Assembly: GCA_934376945.1 (NCBI GenBank)
Contig: CAKRPI010000004.1
Location: forward strand, 1 to 44,866
Reading direction: 5' to 3'
Source of the DNA: an uncultured Lachnospiraceae bacterium
GTDB taxonomy: Bacteria > Bacillota > Clostridia > Lachnospirales > Lachnospiraceae
Length of the DNA: 44,866 bases
The number at the start of each line of letters is the position of its first letter. The first letter of the stretch is position 1. The notes below the pieces were generated by a model. The model was not told the origin of the DNA. It ran no database searches and saw only the letters and a program-made list of their open reading frames with translations. A program made the position numbers and the translations under genes. Positions 9,834 to 19,286 of the stretch are shown here, in pieces.

Positions 9834-10568
9834 CTATTCTTCGTTCAATAAATATCCGAGAAATTCAGCTGCCATTTCTGTATGCTTACTATTTCCGAGA
9901 ATTACTGCATATACCGGCTCGCCGTAATACGCATTAAAATTCTTTACGATTGCTGCATCCTGCATTTGCAGAGCCACAGGAACCTCTTTGCCGCCATCCG
10001 AGCCTGTTTCATCTGATCCTGCTTCACTTTCTGATTCCGTCTGTTTCTCAATTGTTCCATACACCAGAATATCCGACCACTGACTCAGCTGCTCCTTTGT
10101 CAGGACTGTACTAAGATTGCAAAAGGCGCCCGAGCCATCGTACTTGTCATATGCGGACTGATTCAGCAAAAGCACATCTACATCTCCCGCCGCTATATAA
10201 GCGGTCATCTTCATCTGATTTGCGGTCCCGTAATTGGACAGATCCTCATCATCCAGTGTTGTCATCGTATCTATGTGGATTTCATCCTTCTCACCGATGC
10301 CTCCCAAGTAAGCTGCAAAATCCGCTGCTATCGCATCTCCGTCTGCTTCCATTGAATTACAATTGATAAAATAAACATTCAGCAGTGTATTGATCTGCAG
10401 ATTATGATAAATACTGACCCCTATGGAAATCGCCAGAATCACACAGCCGATCGCCACCATCAACGGCTTATAATAATCCCAGATATAAACCAGCCTCTCC
10501 CCCCACGAAAGCTTTGACAGTTTCTTCCACTCCTCACGTATCGTCTCCCGAATCGATTTATCCTCCAT
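9834..10568 (-). CDS. Hypothetical single-pass membrane protein with extracytoplasmic domain
   Basis: The 244-residue protein has a charged N-terminal end, one membrane helix (about residues 34-55), and a soluble outer domain. The outer domain contains DVDVLLLNQSAYDKYDGSGAFCNLS, which resembles ligand-binding parts of extracellular solute-binding proteins, and an acidic Ser/Glu/Gly linker (about residues 178-195, TESESEAGSDETGSDGG). I do not recognise the family. AAGGAG is 7 bases before the ATG. It is probably cotranscribed with the DUF6106-like gene. Confidence 0.7.
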   Translation of the reverse strand: MEDKSIRETIREEWKKLSKLSWGERLVYIWDYYKPLMVAIGCVILAISIGVSIYHNLQINTLLNVYFINCNSMEADGDAIAADFAAYLGGIGEKDEIHIDTMTTLDDEDLSNYGTANQMKMTAYIAAGDVDVLLLNQSAYDKYDGSGAFCNLSTVLTKEQLSQWSDILVYGTIEKQTESESEAGSDETGSDGGKEVPVALQMQDAAIVKNFNAYYGEPVYAVILGNSKHTEMAAEFLGYLLNEE

Positions 10569-10611
10569 TGCATTACTCCTTCATCTGTACGCTTTCGCTT
10601 CAGTCTAACAC

Positions 10612-10650
10612 AAATGAGGGTAAACTGTCCATGGTTTACCCTCATTTTTA
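10612..10650. terminator. Terminator-like hairpin after groEL
   Basis: A 14-bp stem (10612-10625 with 10634-10647, AAATGAGGGTAAAC/GTTTACCCTCATTT) about 80 bases beyond the groEL stop. In the groEL direction the U-tract is short (TTTGTGTT); on the opposite strand it is TTTTT. Confidence 0.65.
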
Positions 10651-10727
10651 TAAAGATTTAATCGAAGTTCTGTTTGTCTTATGCTGTCATTTCTGACATG
10701 ATTTATTTTACATTCAGAGTGCTGCGA

Positions 10728-12425
<1,698 letters not shown>

Positions 12426-12465
12426 TTATAATCTGATCTTCATCTGAAATTCTGTATCGCTGCAA

Positions 12466-12753
12466 TTAGTCTTCTACAACAGCAAGAATATCACTCTGTT
12501 TTACAATGATATATTCTTCTTCGCCAAGCTTTACTTCATTTCCTGAATATTTGGAATAAATAACTTTATCGCCTGCTTTTACCTGCATGGTAACTTCTTT
12601 TCCGTCTACTACTCCGCCCGGTCCTACTGCGATAACTTCAGCTTCCTGTGGCTTTTCCTGTGTTTTGCTTGTCAGGATAATTCCTGATTTTGTTTTTTCT
12701 TCTGCCTCATACTGCTTTAATACAACTCTGTCACCCAACGGTACTAACTTCAT
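12466..12753 (-). CDS. groES: Co-chaperonin GroES (Hsp10)
   Basis: The 95-residue protein forms the heptameric lid of the GroEL chamber. It begins MKLVPLGDRVVLKQYE and holds the mobile-loop stretch KTKSGIILTSKTQEKPQ and the motif GDKVIYSKYSGNEVKL. AAGGAGG lies 7 bases before the ATG. It is the first gene of the heat-shock operon, with a sigma-A promoter and a perfect CIRCE element upstream. groEL follows 112 bases later without a terminator. Confidence 0.98.
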   Translation of the reverse strand: MKLVPLGDRVVLKQYEAEEKTKSGIILTSKTQEKPQEAEVIAVGPGGVVDGKEVTMQVKAGDKVIYSKYSGNEVKLGEEEYIIVKQSDILAVVED

Positions 12754-12803
12754 ATCTGATTCCTCCTTAGATGATTAAATCCATTCTTATTCATTCATAC
12801 TTA

Positions 12804-12830
12804 TTAGCACTCACTAGCATTGAGTGCTAA
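12804..12830. promoter_or_regulatory. CIRCE operator (HrcA site)
   Basis: TTAGCACTC, nine bases, GAGTGCTAA: both halves match the CIRCE consensus exactly. It begins 11 bases after the -10 element, so it covers the start of the transcript. HrcA bound here represses groES-groEL until heat stress. Confidence 0.97.
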
Positions 12831-12841
12831 CCAACACTGAT

Positions 12842-12870
12842 ATAATAGTGAAATTGTGTAAATATTGCAA
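12842..12870 (-). promoter_or_regulatory. Promoter of groES-groEL
   Basis: TTGCAA (12865-12870) and TATTAT (12842-12847) with 17-bp spacing, directly before the CIRCE element. Confidence 0.85.
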
Positions 12871-13025
12871 CTTCCGTAATATCCGTATTTTTCAATATTA
12901 TCTCATTTTTAATCCGATTATCTCTGTTTTTCTCTTGTTTTCTTATCTATCCATATTTTTCTTCCACTAAGACGGACATTTTCTTTCCAAAAACCAAGCG
13001 GCAGACATTACACCGGCTCACCCGA

Positions 13026-13072
13026 ACCAAAAACTGCCGCAGAGAAATGATCGCTCCATTTCTCTGCGGCAG
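13026..13072 (-). terminator. Terminator of codY
   Basis: A perfect 16-bp stem (13034-13049 with 13057-13072) followed on the minus strand by TTTTTGG. It lies about 55 bases after the codY stop. The rest of the 370-base interval between codY and groES holds only the groES promoter region and AT-rich sequence. Confidence 0.9.
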
Positions 13073-13126
13073 TCCCTTCATTTGCGGTGCAGATTTGTGC
13101 TGCACAGCCAACGTTTACTTTTGTTT

Positions 13127-13909
13127 TCAGATATTTTTGTTTTTGCGAATCTCTGCCAGTTCATCAAAGACCACATCATTGAGCACTTTTATATACGTAC
13201 CCTTCATACCGGAAGATCTGGATTCAATCACACCGGCACTTTCAAACTTTCGAAGCGCATTAACAATAACAGATCTTGTAATCCCCACACGATCTGCGAT
13301 CTTGCTCGCAACCAGAATTCCCTCCGTGCCGTCAAGCTCGTCAAAAATATGAATAATCGCTTCCATCTCGGAAAAGGACAGTGTGCTGATTGCTGACTTT
13401 ACAATCTGTATCTTACGGTTTTCCTCCGCATTCTCTTCATTTACGGAACGCATCATTTCCAATCCAACCACAGTTGTGCCGTATTCACTCAGGATAATGT
13501 CGTCTATCTCATACTGGCTGCCGGACTTGTACATAAATACCGTGCCAAGCCGCTCACCGGCAATATCGATCGGATTGATAATGGCCTGATACTTCCGGAC
13601 ATCCTCACCTTCAAAGCCAAGCGTCTCCAGATTCACATTTTCTTTCGTGGAAAGCACACCAAGAAGACGGTCATTGAGCAGTGGATCTATAAATCCGCCA
13701 ACCTTGTCTACGATCAGCTCTCCAATCTCATCTACACCATCACACAGACCAACGCCCAGAACCTTGCCCTTCCGGCTGATCACAAGGATGTTGGAATTCA
13801 GGATACCGGTAAGAACATCACAGATGTCGTTGAACACGACCTTACTGGTATTGTTGTTATGCAGGAGCTGATTTATCTTCCTGGTTTTATCCAGTAACTG
13901 TACACTCAT
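13127..13909 (-). CDS. codY: GTP- and branched-chain-amino-acid-sensing repressor CodY
   Basis: The 260-residue global regulator has an N-terminal GAF domain (about residues 1-155) that binds isoleucine/valine, and a C-terminal winged helix. The DNA-recognition region VASKIADRVGITRSVIVNAL is essentially the family signature. CodY represses nitrogen, amino-acid uptake and adaptation genes while GTP and branched-chain amino acids are high. AGGAGG lies 6 bases before the ATG. It follows topA but has its own promoter carrying a near-perfect CodY box, which suggests autoregulation. Confidence 0.98.
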   Translation of the reverse strand: MSVQLLDKTRKINQLLHNNNTSKVVFNDICDVLTGILNSNILVISRKGKVLGVGLCDGVDEIGELIVDKVGGFIDPLLNDRLLGVLSTKENVNLETLGFEGEDVRKYQAIINPIDIAGERLGTVFMYKSGSQYEIDDIILSEYGTTVVGLEMMRSVNEENAEENRKIQIVKSAISTLSFSEMEAIIHIFDELDGTEGILVASKIADRVGITRSVIVNALRKFESAGVIESRSSGMKGTYIKVLNDVVFDELAEIRKNKNI

Positions 13910-13954
13910 GTCAAACCTCCTCTACACACTTCAGATGCTTTTCTGCTATTTTTT

Positions 13955-13983
13955 ATACTAACATATAATTTTCAGAAAATCAA
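13955..13983 (-). promoter_or_regulatory. Promoter of codY
   Basis: TTGATT (13978-13983) and TAGTAT (13955-13960), spacing 17 bp with TGT before the -10. It overlaps the CodY box. Confidence 0.75.
13967..13981. promoter_or_regulatory. CodY-binding box in the codY promoter
   Basis: AATTTTCAGAAAATC matches the CodY consensus AATTTTCWGAAAATT at 14 of 15 positions. It covers part of the -35 element and the spacer, a position where bound CodY would block RNA polymerase. Confidence 0.8.
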
Positions 13984-14044
13984 TGTATATTGTGTGTATT
14001 GGCAAATTTTTTCTGATAGTTCAGCCATATGAAAAATCAATCAG

Positions 14045-16126
14045 TTATTTTTCCTGATCTTCCTGTGTTTTTTCGCAAATATATCCGCACATTTTATCCG
14101 CGCAGACCAGTCGATTGCCTTTTTCTACCATGTAACCGCCGCACTGCGGACATTTTTTTGCAACCGGCTTCTGCCAGGACATAAAATCGCAGTCCGGATT
14201 GCCCTCGCAGCCATAATACCTTCTGCCCTTTTTCGTCTTTCGAATCACAATATCCTTTCCACACTTCGGGCAGGCTACACCGATCTTCTCCAGATAAGGC
14301 TTTGTATTGCGGCAGTCCGGGAATCCCGGGCAGGCAAGAAACTTTCCATGCGGTCCATATTTTACCACCATATTTCTTCCGCACTCTTCACAGACAACAT
14401 CTGTTACTTCATCTGCGATCTCTACCTTTTCCAGATTTTTTTCTGCTTCTTTTACTGCTTCATCCAAATCCGGATAAAAATTCTCAACTACTGTCTTCCA
14501 GTGAATCTTCCCTTCTCCGATGGAATCGAGCAGAGATTCCATATTCGCAGTAAAGTTTACATCCACAATGCTCGGAAAGGCATCCTTCATAATATTATTG
14601 ACTACCTCGCCAAGCTCTGTCATATAAAGATTTTTATTTTCTTTTGTAACATACCGTCTTGCGATAATTGTTGTAATTGTCGGCGCATACGTACTCGGAC
14701 GTCCGATCCCCTTCTCTTCCAGCGCACGTACCAAAGAAGCCTCTGTATAATGTGCCGGCGGCTGTGTGAAATGCTGACGGCTGTCAAGATCGGACAGCTT
14801 CAGCTCCATACCAGGCTCGATCTTACCGGTAATCACATTATTTTCTTCTTTCGCATCCTCACTTTCTGTGTATACACTTCGGAATCCGTCAAAGGACAGA
14901 CGTGATGCAGATGCATGGAAGCGATAACCGGCTGCTCCGATCCGTACTGCTGTCGTTTCATAACGGGCCGGCGTCATCCTGCTTGCAGCAAAACGCTTCC
15001 AGATCAGCTGATAAAGCCGGAACTGGTCTCTTCCAAGGGATTCCTTCAGCTCTGCCGGTGTCCGTGAAAGATCGGTCGGGCGGATCGCCTCATGTGCATC
15101 CTGGATTTTTTTACCGTCGTTTGCGGCCGCAACACGCTCCGCTACATATTCAGCACCATACTGCGCCTCAATATACGTCCGCGCTGCTGCATCGGCCTCT
15201 TCCGAAATTCTGGTGGAATCCGTACGCAAATACGTAATCAGACCGACCGTGCCATTTCCTTTTAATTCTATACCTTCATAAAGCTGCTGTGCAAGGCGCA
15301 TGGTCTTCTGCGTTGAAAAATTCAGGGCATTCGCAGCCTCCTGCTGCAGGGTACTTGTTGTAAACGGTGCCGGTGCTTTTTTTATCCGCTCACCCTTTTT
15401 CACTTCTTCCACAATGTATGTGGTATCCTCGAGTGCTTTTCTGATCTCATCCATCTGCGCCGCAGATTCAATTGCCATTTTTTTGTCTTTTCCGTAAAAC
15501 TTCGCAACAAGTGGCTTCTTTTCACCCGGAACGTCAAGCAATGCATCCAGTGTCCAGTACTCTTCCGGAATAAATGCGTTGATCTCATCCTCACGATCAC
15601 CGATAATGCGCAGCGCAACTGACTGTACACGTCCTGCACTCAATCCTCTTTTTACCTTCTGCCACAGCAGCGGACTGATACGGTATCCTACCATACGGTC
15701 AAGAATCCTTCTGGTTTGCTGCGCATCGACCAGATCCATATCGATCGGGCGTGCATGCTTTAACGATTCCCGAACTGCACTTTTTGTAATCTCATTGAAG
15801 GTGATCCGCATTTTTTTCGTTTCGTCCAGCTTCAGTGCTTCCGCAAGATGCCAGGAGATCGCCTCACCTTCCCGGTCGGGGTCCGTTGCCAGATATACTT
15901 TATCCGCTTTCTTTTCTGCCTTGCGCAGTGCTGCGAGAATATCCCCTTTTCCTCTTATGGTAATATATTTCGGTTCATAGTCGTGCTCGACATCGACTCC
16001 GAGTCGGCTCTTGGGAAGATCTCTTACGTGTCCGTTTGAAGCCAGAACCTCATAATTCGATCCCAGAAATTTTTTGATCGTTTTTACCTTTGCAGGGGAC
16101 TCCACGATCACCAGATATTTGGGCAT
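14045..16126 (-). CDS. topA: DNA topoisomerase I (type IA)
   Basis: The 693-residue enzyme relaxes negative supercoils. The N-terminal Toprim domain has IVESPAK and the acidic TDPDREGE motif; the catalytic tyrosine is Tyr299 in TYLRTDSTR. The C-terminus carries three four-Cys zinc ribbons (CEECG...CPGFPDC, CPKCG...CEGNPDC, CPQCG...CADKMC) that bind single-stranded DNA. AGGAGG lies 8 bases before the ATG. It follows dprA by 47 bases in the conserved comM-dprA-topA-codY order. Confidence 0.98.
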   Translation of the reverse strand: MPKYLVIVESPAKVKTIKKFLGSNYEVLASNGHVRDLPKSRLGVDVEHDYEPKYITIRGKGDILAALRKAEKKADKVYLATDPDREGEAISWHLAEALKLDETKKMRITFNEITKSAVRESLKHARPIDMDLVDAQQTRRILDRMVGYRISPLLWQKVKRGLSAGRVQSVALRIIGDREDEINAFIPEEYWTLDALLDVPGEKKPLVAKFYGKDKKMAIESAAQMDEIRKALEDTTYIVEEVKKGERIKKAPAPFTTSTLQQEAANALNFSTQKTMRLAQQLYEGIELKGNGTVGLITYLRTDSTRISEEADAAARTYIEAQYGAEYVAERVAAANDGKKIQDAHEAIRPTDLSRTPAELKESLGRDQFRLYQLIWKRFAASRMTPARYETTAVRIGAAGYRFHASASRLSFDGFRSVYTESEDAKEENNVITGKIEPGMELKLSDLDSRQHFTQPPAHYTEASLVRALEEKGIGRPSTYAPTITTIIARRYVTKENKNLYMTELGEVVNNIMKDAFPSIVDVNFTANMESLLDSIGEGKIHWKTVVENFYPDLDEAVKEAEKNLEKVEIADEVTDVVCEECGRNMVVKYGPHGKFLACPGFPDCRNTKPYLEKIGVACPKCGKDIVIRKTKKGRRYYGCEGNPDCDFMSWQKPVAKKCPQCGGYMVEKGNRLVCADKMCGYICEKTQEDQEK

Positions 16127-16173
16127 AGCAATAACCTCCTAATGAAACAGAAAAATCTGTCTTCTGTATTTCT

Positions 16174-17334
16174 CTATTTCACCTTTACATAATAGTTTCT
16201 TTCCAGTTCTCTGACGAGACCTTTTTCCTCCAGCGAAAGCAGACTGCTGCTTAAGTCCGCCAGCGAAAGAGAGGTACACTCTTCCAGCTCCCACAGGCTT
16301 TTTGAATGCAAACCGAGACTACTATACACTAATTTTTCTGAAGGTGCAAGTGCTATATCCGACACTTTCTCCTTTTTTTGTCTGCGAAAATCAGGAAATA
16401 TCTGTTCTGCAAAGCTCTCCGGAGACAGAATCACGCCTGCCCCCTGTGCAATCAATTCGTTGCATCCGCGGCTGAGTTCATCGTCCAGACGCCCGGGAAC
16501 CGCCATCACTGTCCTGCCCTGTTCCAGTGCACTATCTGCCGTAATCAGCGATCCGCTTCCGTGCTTTGCCTCAATAACCACCACAATTTCTGAAAGTCCA
16601 CTGATAATCCGATTACGCAACGGAAAATGGTAACGAAGCGGTTTTGTACCGGGCGGAAATTCAGAGAGTATTCCGCCTTCTTCCTCCAGCCGGTCATACA
16701 GCCGATCATTTGAGCGCGGATAACGGCAATCCGGTCCGCCTCCTACTACAGCAAAGGTAGCACCGCCTGCGCCAAGTGCAGCCCACTGGGCCGCTCCGTC
16801 TATTCCATAGGCAGCTCCGCTGATTACTTCGCCGCCTGCACGGGCAATCTGATCCGCTACCTGCTCCGCAATATACTTTCCATAATGCGTGCATACTCTT
16901 GCTCCTACTACTGCAATTTGTTTCTTTCCTTTCGTCGGCAGACGTCCCTTATAAAAAATACCATGCGGGAAATCACGGATTGCCCGAAGCAGTTCCGGAT
17001 ATTCTCCCTGATCGCAGCTGATAAATTGTATTCCCTTTTCACGGTTCTTATACGCCAACTCTTCCGGACTGCTTTTTTTCTGATATGAATACACCAGATC
17101 CGCCCATACAAAGCCATGATTTTTCAGATAATTCCAATCCTGTGCATCTGCCTGCCACACTCCTTTTGCGTCTGAAAAGCATCGCAGCAGGATCTCCCTT
17201 TGTTTCCGATAAATACCGGGAATACTGCAAAACCACTCCCAGTAAACGGCATCGGCAGACTCTGACATTTTCCTCTCTGCCTTTGCCCCTGATTCAGCTG
17301 ATAAACAAGCTTTCATTTCCTGTATTATTTCCAT
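16174..17334 (-). CDS. dprA: DNA-processing protein DprA (Smf)
   Basis: The 386-residue protein loads RecA on incoming single-stranded DNA during transformation. It has an N-terminal SAM-like region (WFCSIPGIYRKQREILL), a Rossmann domain with IAVVGAR, SGAAYGIDGAA, the EFPPGTKPLRYHFPLRNRIISGLS signature and a C-terminal winged helix (about residues 325-386). The GxARGID motif reads GAAYGID here. The start is uncertain: the ATG at 17334 has a weak ribosome site, while an ATG at 17268 (MSESADAVYWEW) follows AGAGG and fits the usual DprA length better. No competence uptake genes are in the window. Confidence 0.93.
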   Translation of the reverse strand: MEIIQEMKACLSAESGAKAERKMSESADAVYWEWFCSIPGIYRKQREILLRCFSDAKGVWQADAQDWNYLKNHGFVWADLVYSYQKKSSPEELAYKNREKGIQFISCDQGEYPELLRAIRDFPHGIFYKGRLPTKGKKQIAVVGARVCTHYGKYIAEQVADQIARAGGEVISGAAYGIDGAAQWAALGAGGATFAVVGGGPDCRYPRSNDRLYDRLEEEGGILSEFPPGTKPLRYHFPLRNRIISGLSEIVVVIEAKHGSGSLITADSALEQGRTVMAVPGRLDDELSRGCNELIAQGAGVILSPESFAEQIFPDFRRQKKEKVSDIALAPSEKLVYSSLGLHSKSLWELEECTSLSLADLSSSLLSLEEKGLVRELERNYYVKVK

Positions 17335-17457
17335 GTCGTTTCCATTTTCTATGATCCGTAAGGCAGCTTTTGCCCCAACATCTTTCTATTTGTAAATTCC
17401 AAAGCTATTTTCTATTTGCAGATTTCACAGCTTCGCGACCTCGAAGTGGGGGAATGC

Positions 17458-18987
17458 TTATCTGCGTTCAAGCAATTCATCCGGTCGATACAAAAAAGCC
17501 TCATCCAGATGCGAAACCTTTACCTTTTCCGCCCCGTCTATATCCGCAATTGTACGGGCAACGCGAAGCATGCGATGAAACGCCCGTGCTGTCATATGCT
17601 TTTTTTCAAACAAGTACGCCATCCTTTCTTTTTCCGCCTTTCCAAATCCACAGTATTCTTCCAGTACAGACGCTGGAATTTCTGAGTTAAACCTCCATGC
17701 CGCTTTTCTGTAACGATACTGCTGCCGTTTGTGGGCCAGTTCCACCCTCTGCCTGATATCCGCAGAGCACTCCTCCTTCGTTTCATTCACAAGATCCTGA
17801 TAACGGACCTCTTCTGACTGTACATGAAGATCGATCCGATCCAGCAATGGCCGACTGATTCTGGATAAGTATCGCTTCACATCATCCTCTCTGCAATGAC
17901 ACCTGCTTCGGTTCGGATAATATCCGCACTTACAGGGATTGCGCGATGCCACCAGCATAAAATCAGCCGGAAATACGTAATTTCCGCTGCTCCTTGAAAT
18001 ATGGATCTCCGCTTCCTCAAGCGGCTGCCTAAGTATCTCCAGCGTCTCCTTCTGGAATTCCGGCAGTTCATCCAGATACAGTATCCCCCGATGTGCCAGA
18101 CTGATCTCACCGGGATGCGGAACCATCCCGCCTCCGGCCAACGCACTGGCAGACACCGTATGATGCGGCATCCGAAACGGCCGGCTTGTCAGAATCCCAT
18201 CTTCCGGAAGCGTCCCCGCCACACTGTGAATCCTGGAAACCTCTAATGATTCCTCCAGCGTCAGCAACGGCAGAATCGATGGAATACATTTCGCTGTCAT
18301 TGATTTCCCAGATCCAGGCGGACCGCTGATCAAAAGATTATGCATCCCACCAGCCGCGATCTCAGCGGCTCGTTTAACAAGCTTCTGTCCATGTATATCC
18401 GCAAAGTCTAAACCGGTATGACACACTTCTTTCTGAAATTTTTCTTCTATATTAATAGCAACCTTTTTTATCTCACGACCACAGATCAGATGCCCCATCA
18501 GCTCCTGCAGATCCTTTACTCCATATACCTCAATCCCTCCCACCGCAGCTGCTTCGGCTGCATTTTTCTGCGGCACAATGCAGGCCTGGCATCCTGATTT
18601 TTTTGCTTCCATTACCATGCCAAGTACTCCGTGAATTCTCTGTATACTTCCGTCCAGGCTCAGCTCTCCTGCAAAAAAGATCCCGTTCAGCAATTTCTGT
18701 GGAATATATCCATATGCCGCCATCACAGCAACCGCGATCGGCAGATCAAACCCGGTGCCGGATTTTCGGATATCTCCCGGTGCCAGATTTACCGTGATTT
18801 TTCTTGGCTGCAGACGGTAGCCGGAATTACGCAGCGCAGTCCGCACCCGGTCCTGTGCCTCCCTCACCTCTGATGCAAGATAACCCACCATGGAAAAACC
18901 AGGCAAACCGTCACTCACATCTGCCTCTACCGATACCATGTGGCTTTCAATCCCTGTAATTGCTGCTGATTGTACTTTTCCAAACAA
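17458..18987 (-). CDS. comM: ComM/YifB-type Mg-chelatase-like AAA+ ATPase
   Basis: The 509-residue protein has an N-terminal ChlI-like fold (FSMVGYLASEVREAQDRVRTAL), an AAA+ core with Walker A SGPPGSGKSMTAK and Walker B ILYLDELPEF, and the C-terminal Mg_chelatase_C helical domain. ComM is a helicase that promotes branch migration during integration of transforming DNA. The start codon is TTG (18985-18987), fixed by AAGGAG 7 bases upstream and by the family N-terminus MFGKVQSAAITGIE. A leader of about 160 bases precedes it, containing a heptamer repeat. Confidence 0.94.
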   Translation of the reverse strand: MFGKVQSAAITGIESHMVSVEADVSDGLPGFSMVGYLASEVREAQDRVRTALRNSGYRLQPRKITVNLAPGDIRKSGTGFDLPIAVAVMAAYGYIPQKLLNGIFFAGELSLDGSIQRIHGVLGMVMEAKKSGCQACIVPQKNAAEAAAVGGIEVYGVKDLQELMGHLICGREIKKVAINIEEKFQKEVCHTGLDFADIHGQKLVKRAAEIAAGGMHNLLISGPPGSGKSMTAKCIPSILPLLTLEESLEVSRIHSVAGTLPEDGILTSRPFRMPHHTVSASALAGGGMVPHPGEISLAHRGILYLDELPEFQKETLEILRQPLEEAEIHISRSSGNYVFPADFMLVASRNPCKCGYYPNRSRCHCREDDVKRYLSRISRPLLDRIDLHVQSEEVRYQDLVNETKEECSADIRQRVELAHKRQQYRYRKAAWRFNSEIPASVLEEYCGFGKAEKERMAYLFEKKHMTARAFHRMLRVARTIADIDGAEKVKVSHLDEAFLYRPDELLERR

Positions 18988-19020
18988 GTTTCGGCTCCTT
19001 TTATAAATGTTATAAATGAA

Positions 19021-19062
19021 TTTTGAACATTGACTATTGACTTTTAACTTTTGACTTTTGAA
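19021..19062. repeat. Six tandem heptamers in the comM leader
   Basis: On the minus strand six 7-base units run without interruption: TTCAAAA, GTCAAAA, GTTAAAA, GTCAATA, GTCAATG, TTCAAAA. They lie 20-65 bases before the comM ribosome site. Confidence 0.85.
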
Positions 19063-19151
19063 TATTACTTTCTCTTTATATGTATTATAATTATTTATAT
19101 ATCATACATGTTATATTTATATATAGTTACTTTTTATATTTAATATACTAT

Positions 19152-19179
19152 ATGATATCACGTTCTTGCATTTTGTCAA
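19152..19179 (-). promoter_or_regulatory. Promoter of comM
   Basis: TTGACA (19174-19179) and TATCAT (19152-19157) with 16-bp spacing and an extended TGA before the -10. This would give a leader of about 155 very AT-rich bases. Confidence 0.75.
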
Positions 19180-19182
19180 GCT

Positions 19183-19230
19183 AAAAAGAACCATTGCAGA
19201 AGATTCTTCTTTTCTCCTGTAATGGCTCTT
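19183..19230 (-). terminator. Terminator of the GH20 gene
   Basis: On the minus strand AAGAGCCATTACAG pairs imperfectly with CTGCAATGGTTCTT, with an inner AGAAG/CTTCT stem, followed by TTTTT. It ends directly at the comM -35 element. Confidence 0.75.
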
Positions 19231-19286
19231 CCATTATTCTGTGTTCTGCCCGACACGGCTCAAATATCTATCTCCAAAAGGACGTT

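Noticed and set aside
12998..13072. Possible attenuator near codY because GCGGCAG occurs twice
   Set aside because: In the transcript the extra copy lies beyond the terminator U-tract, so it cannot act as an antiterminator for codY.
13984..14044. Possible terminator between topA and codY
   Set aside because: Only a 5-bp CTGAT/ATCAG pairing with a large loop and no U-tract; read-through from topA remains possible.
17335..17457. Imperfect direct repeat (CTATTTGTAAATTCC / CTATTTGCAGATTTC) between comM and dprA
   Set aside because: Too short and imperfect to support a function; no promoter or hairpin is linked to it.
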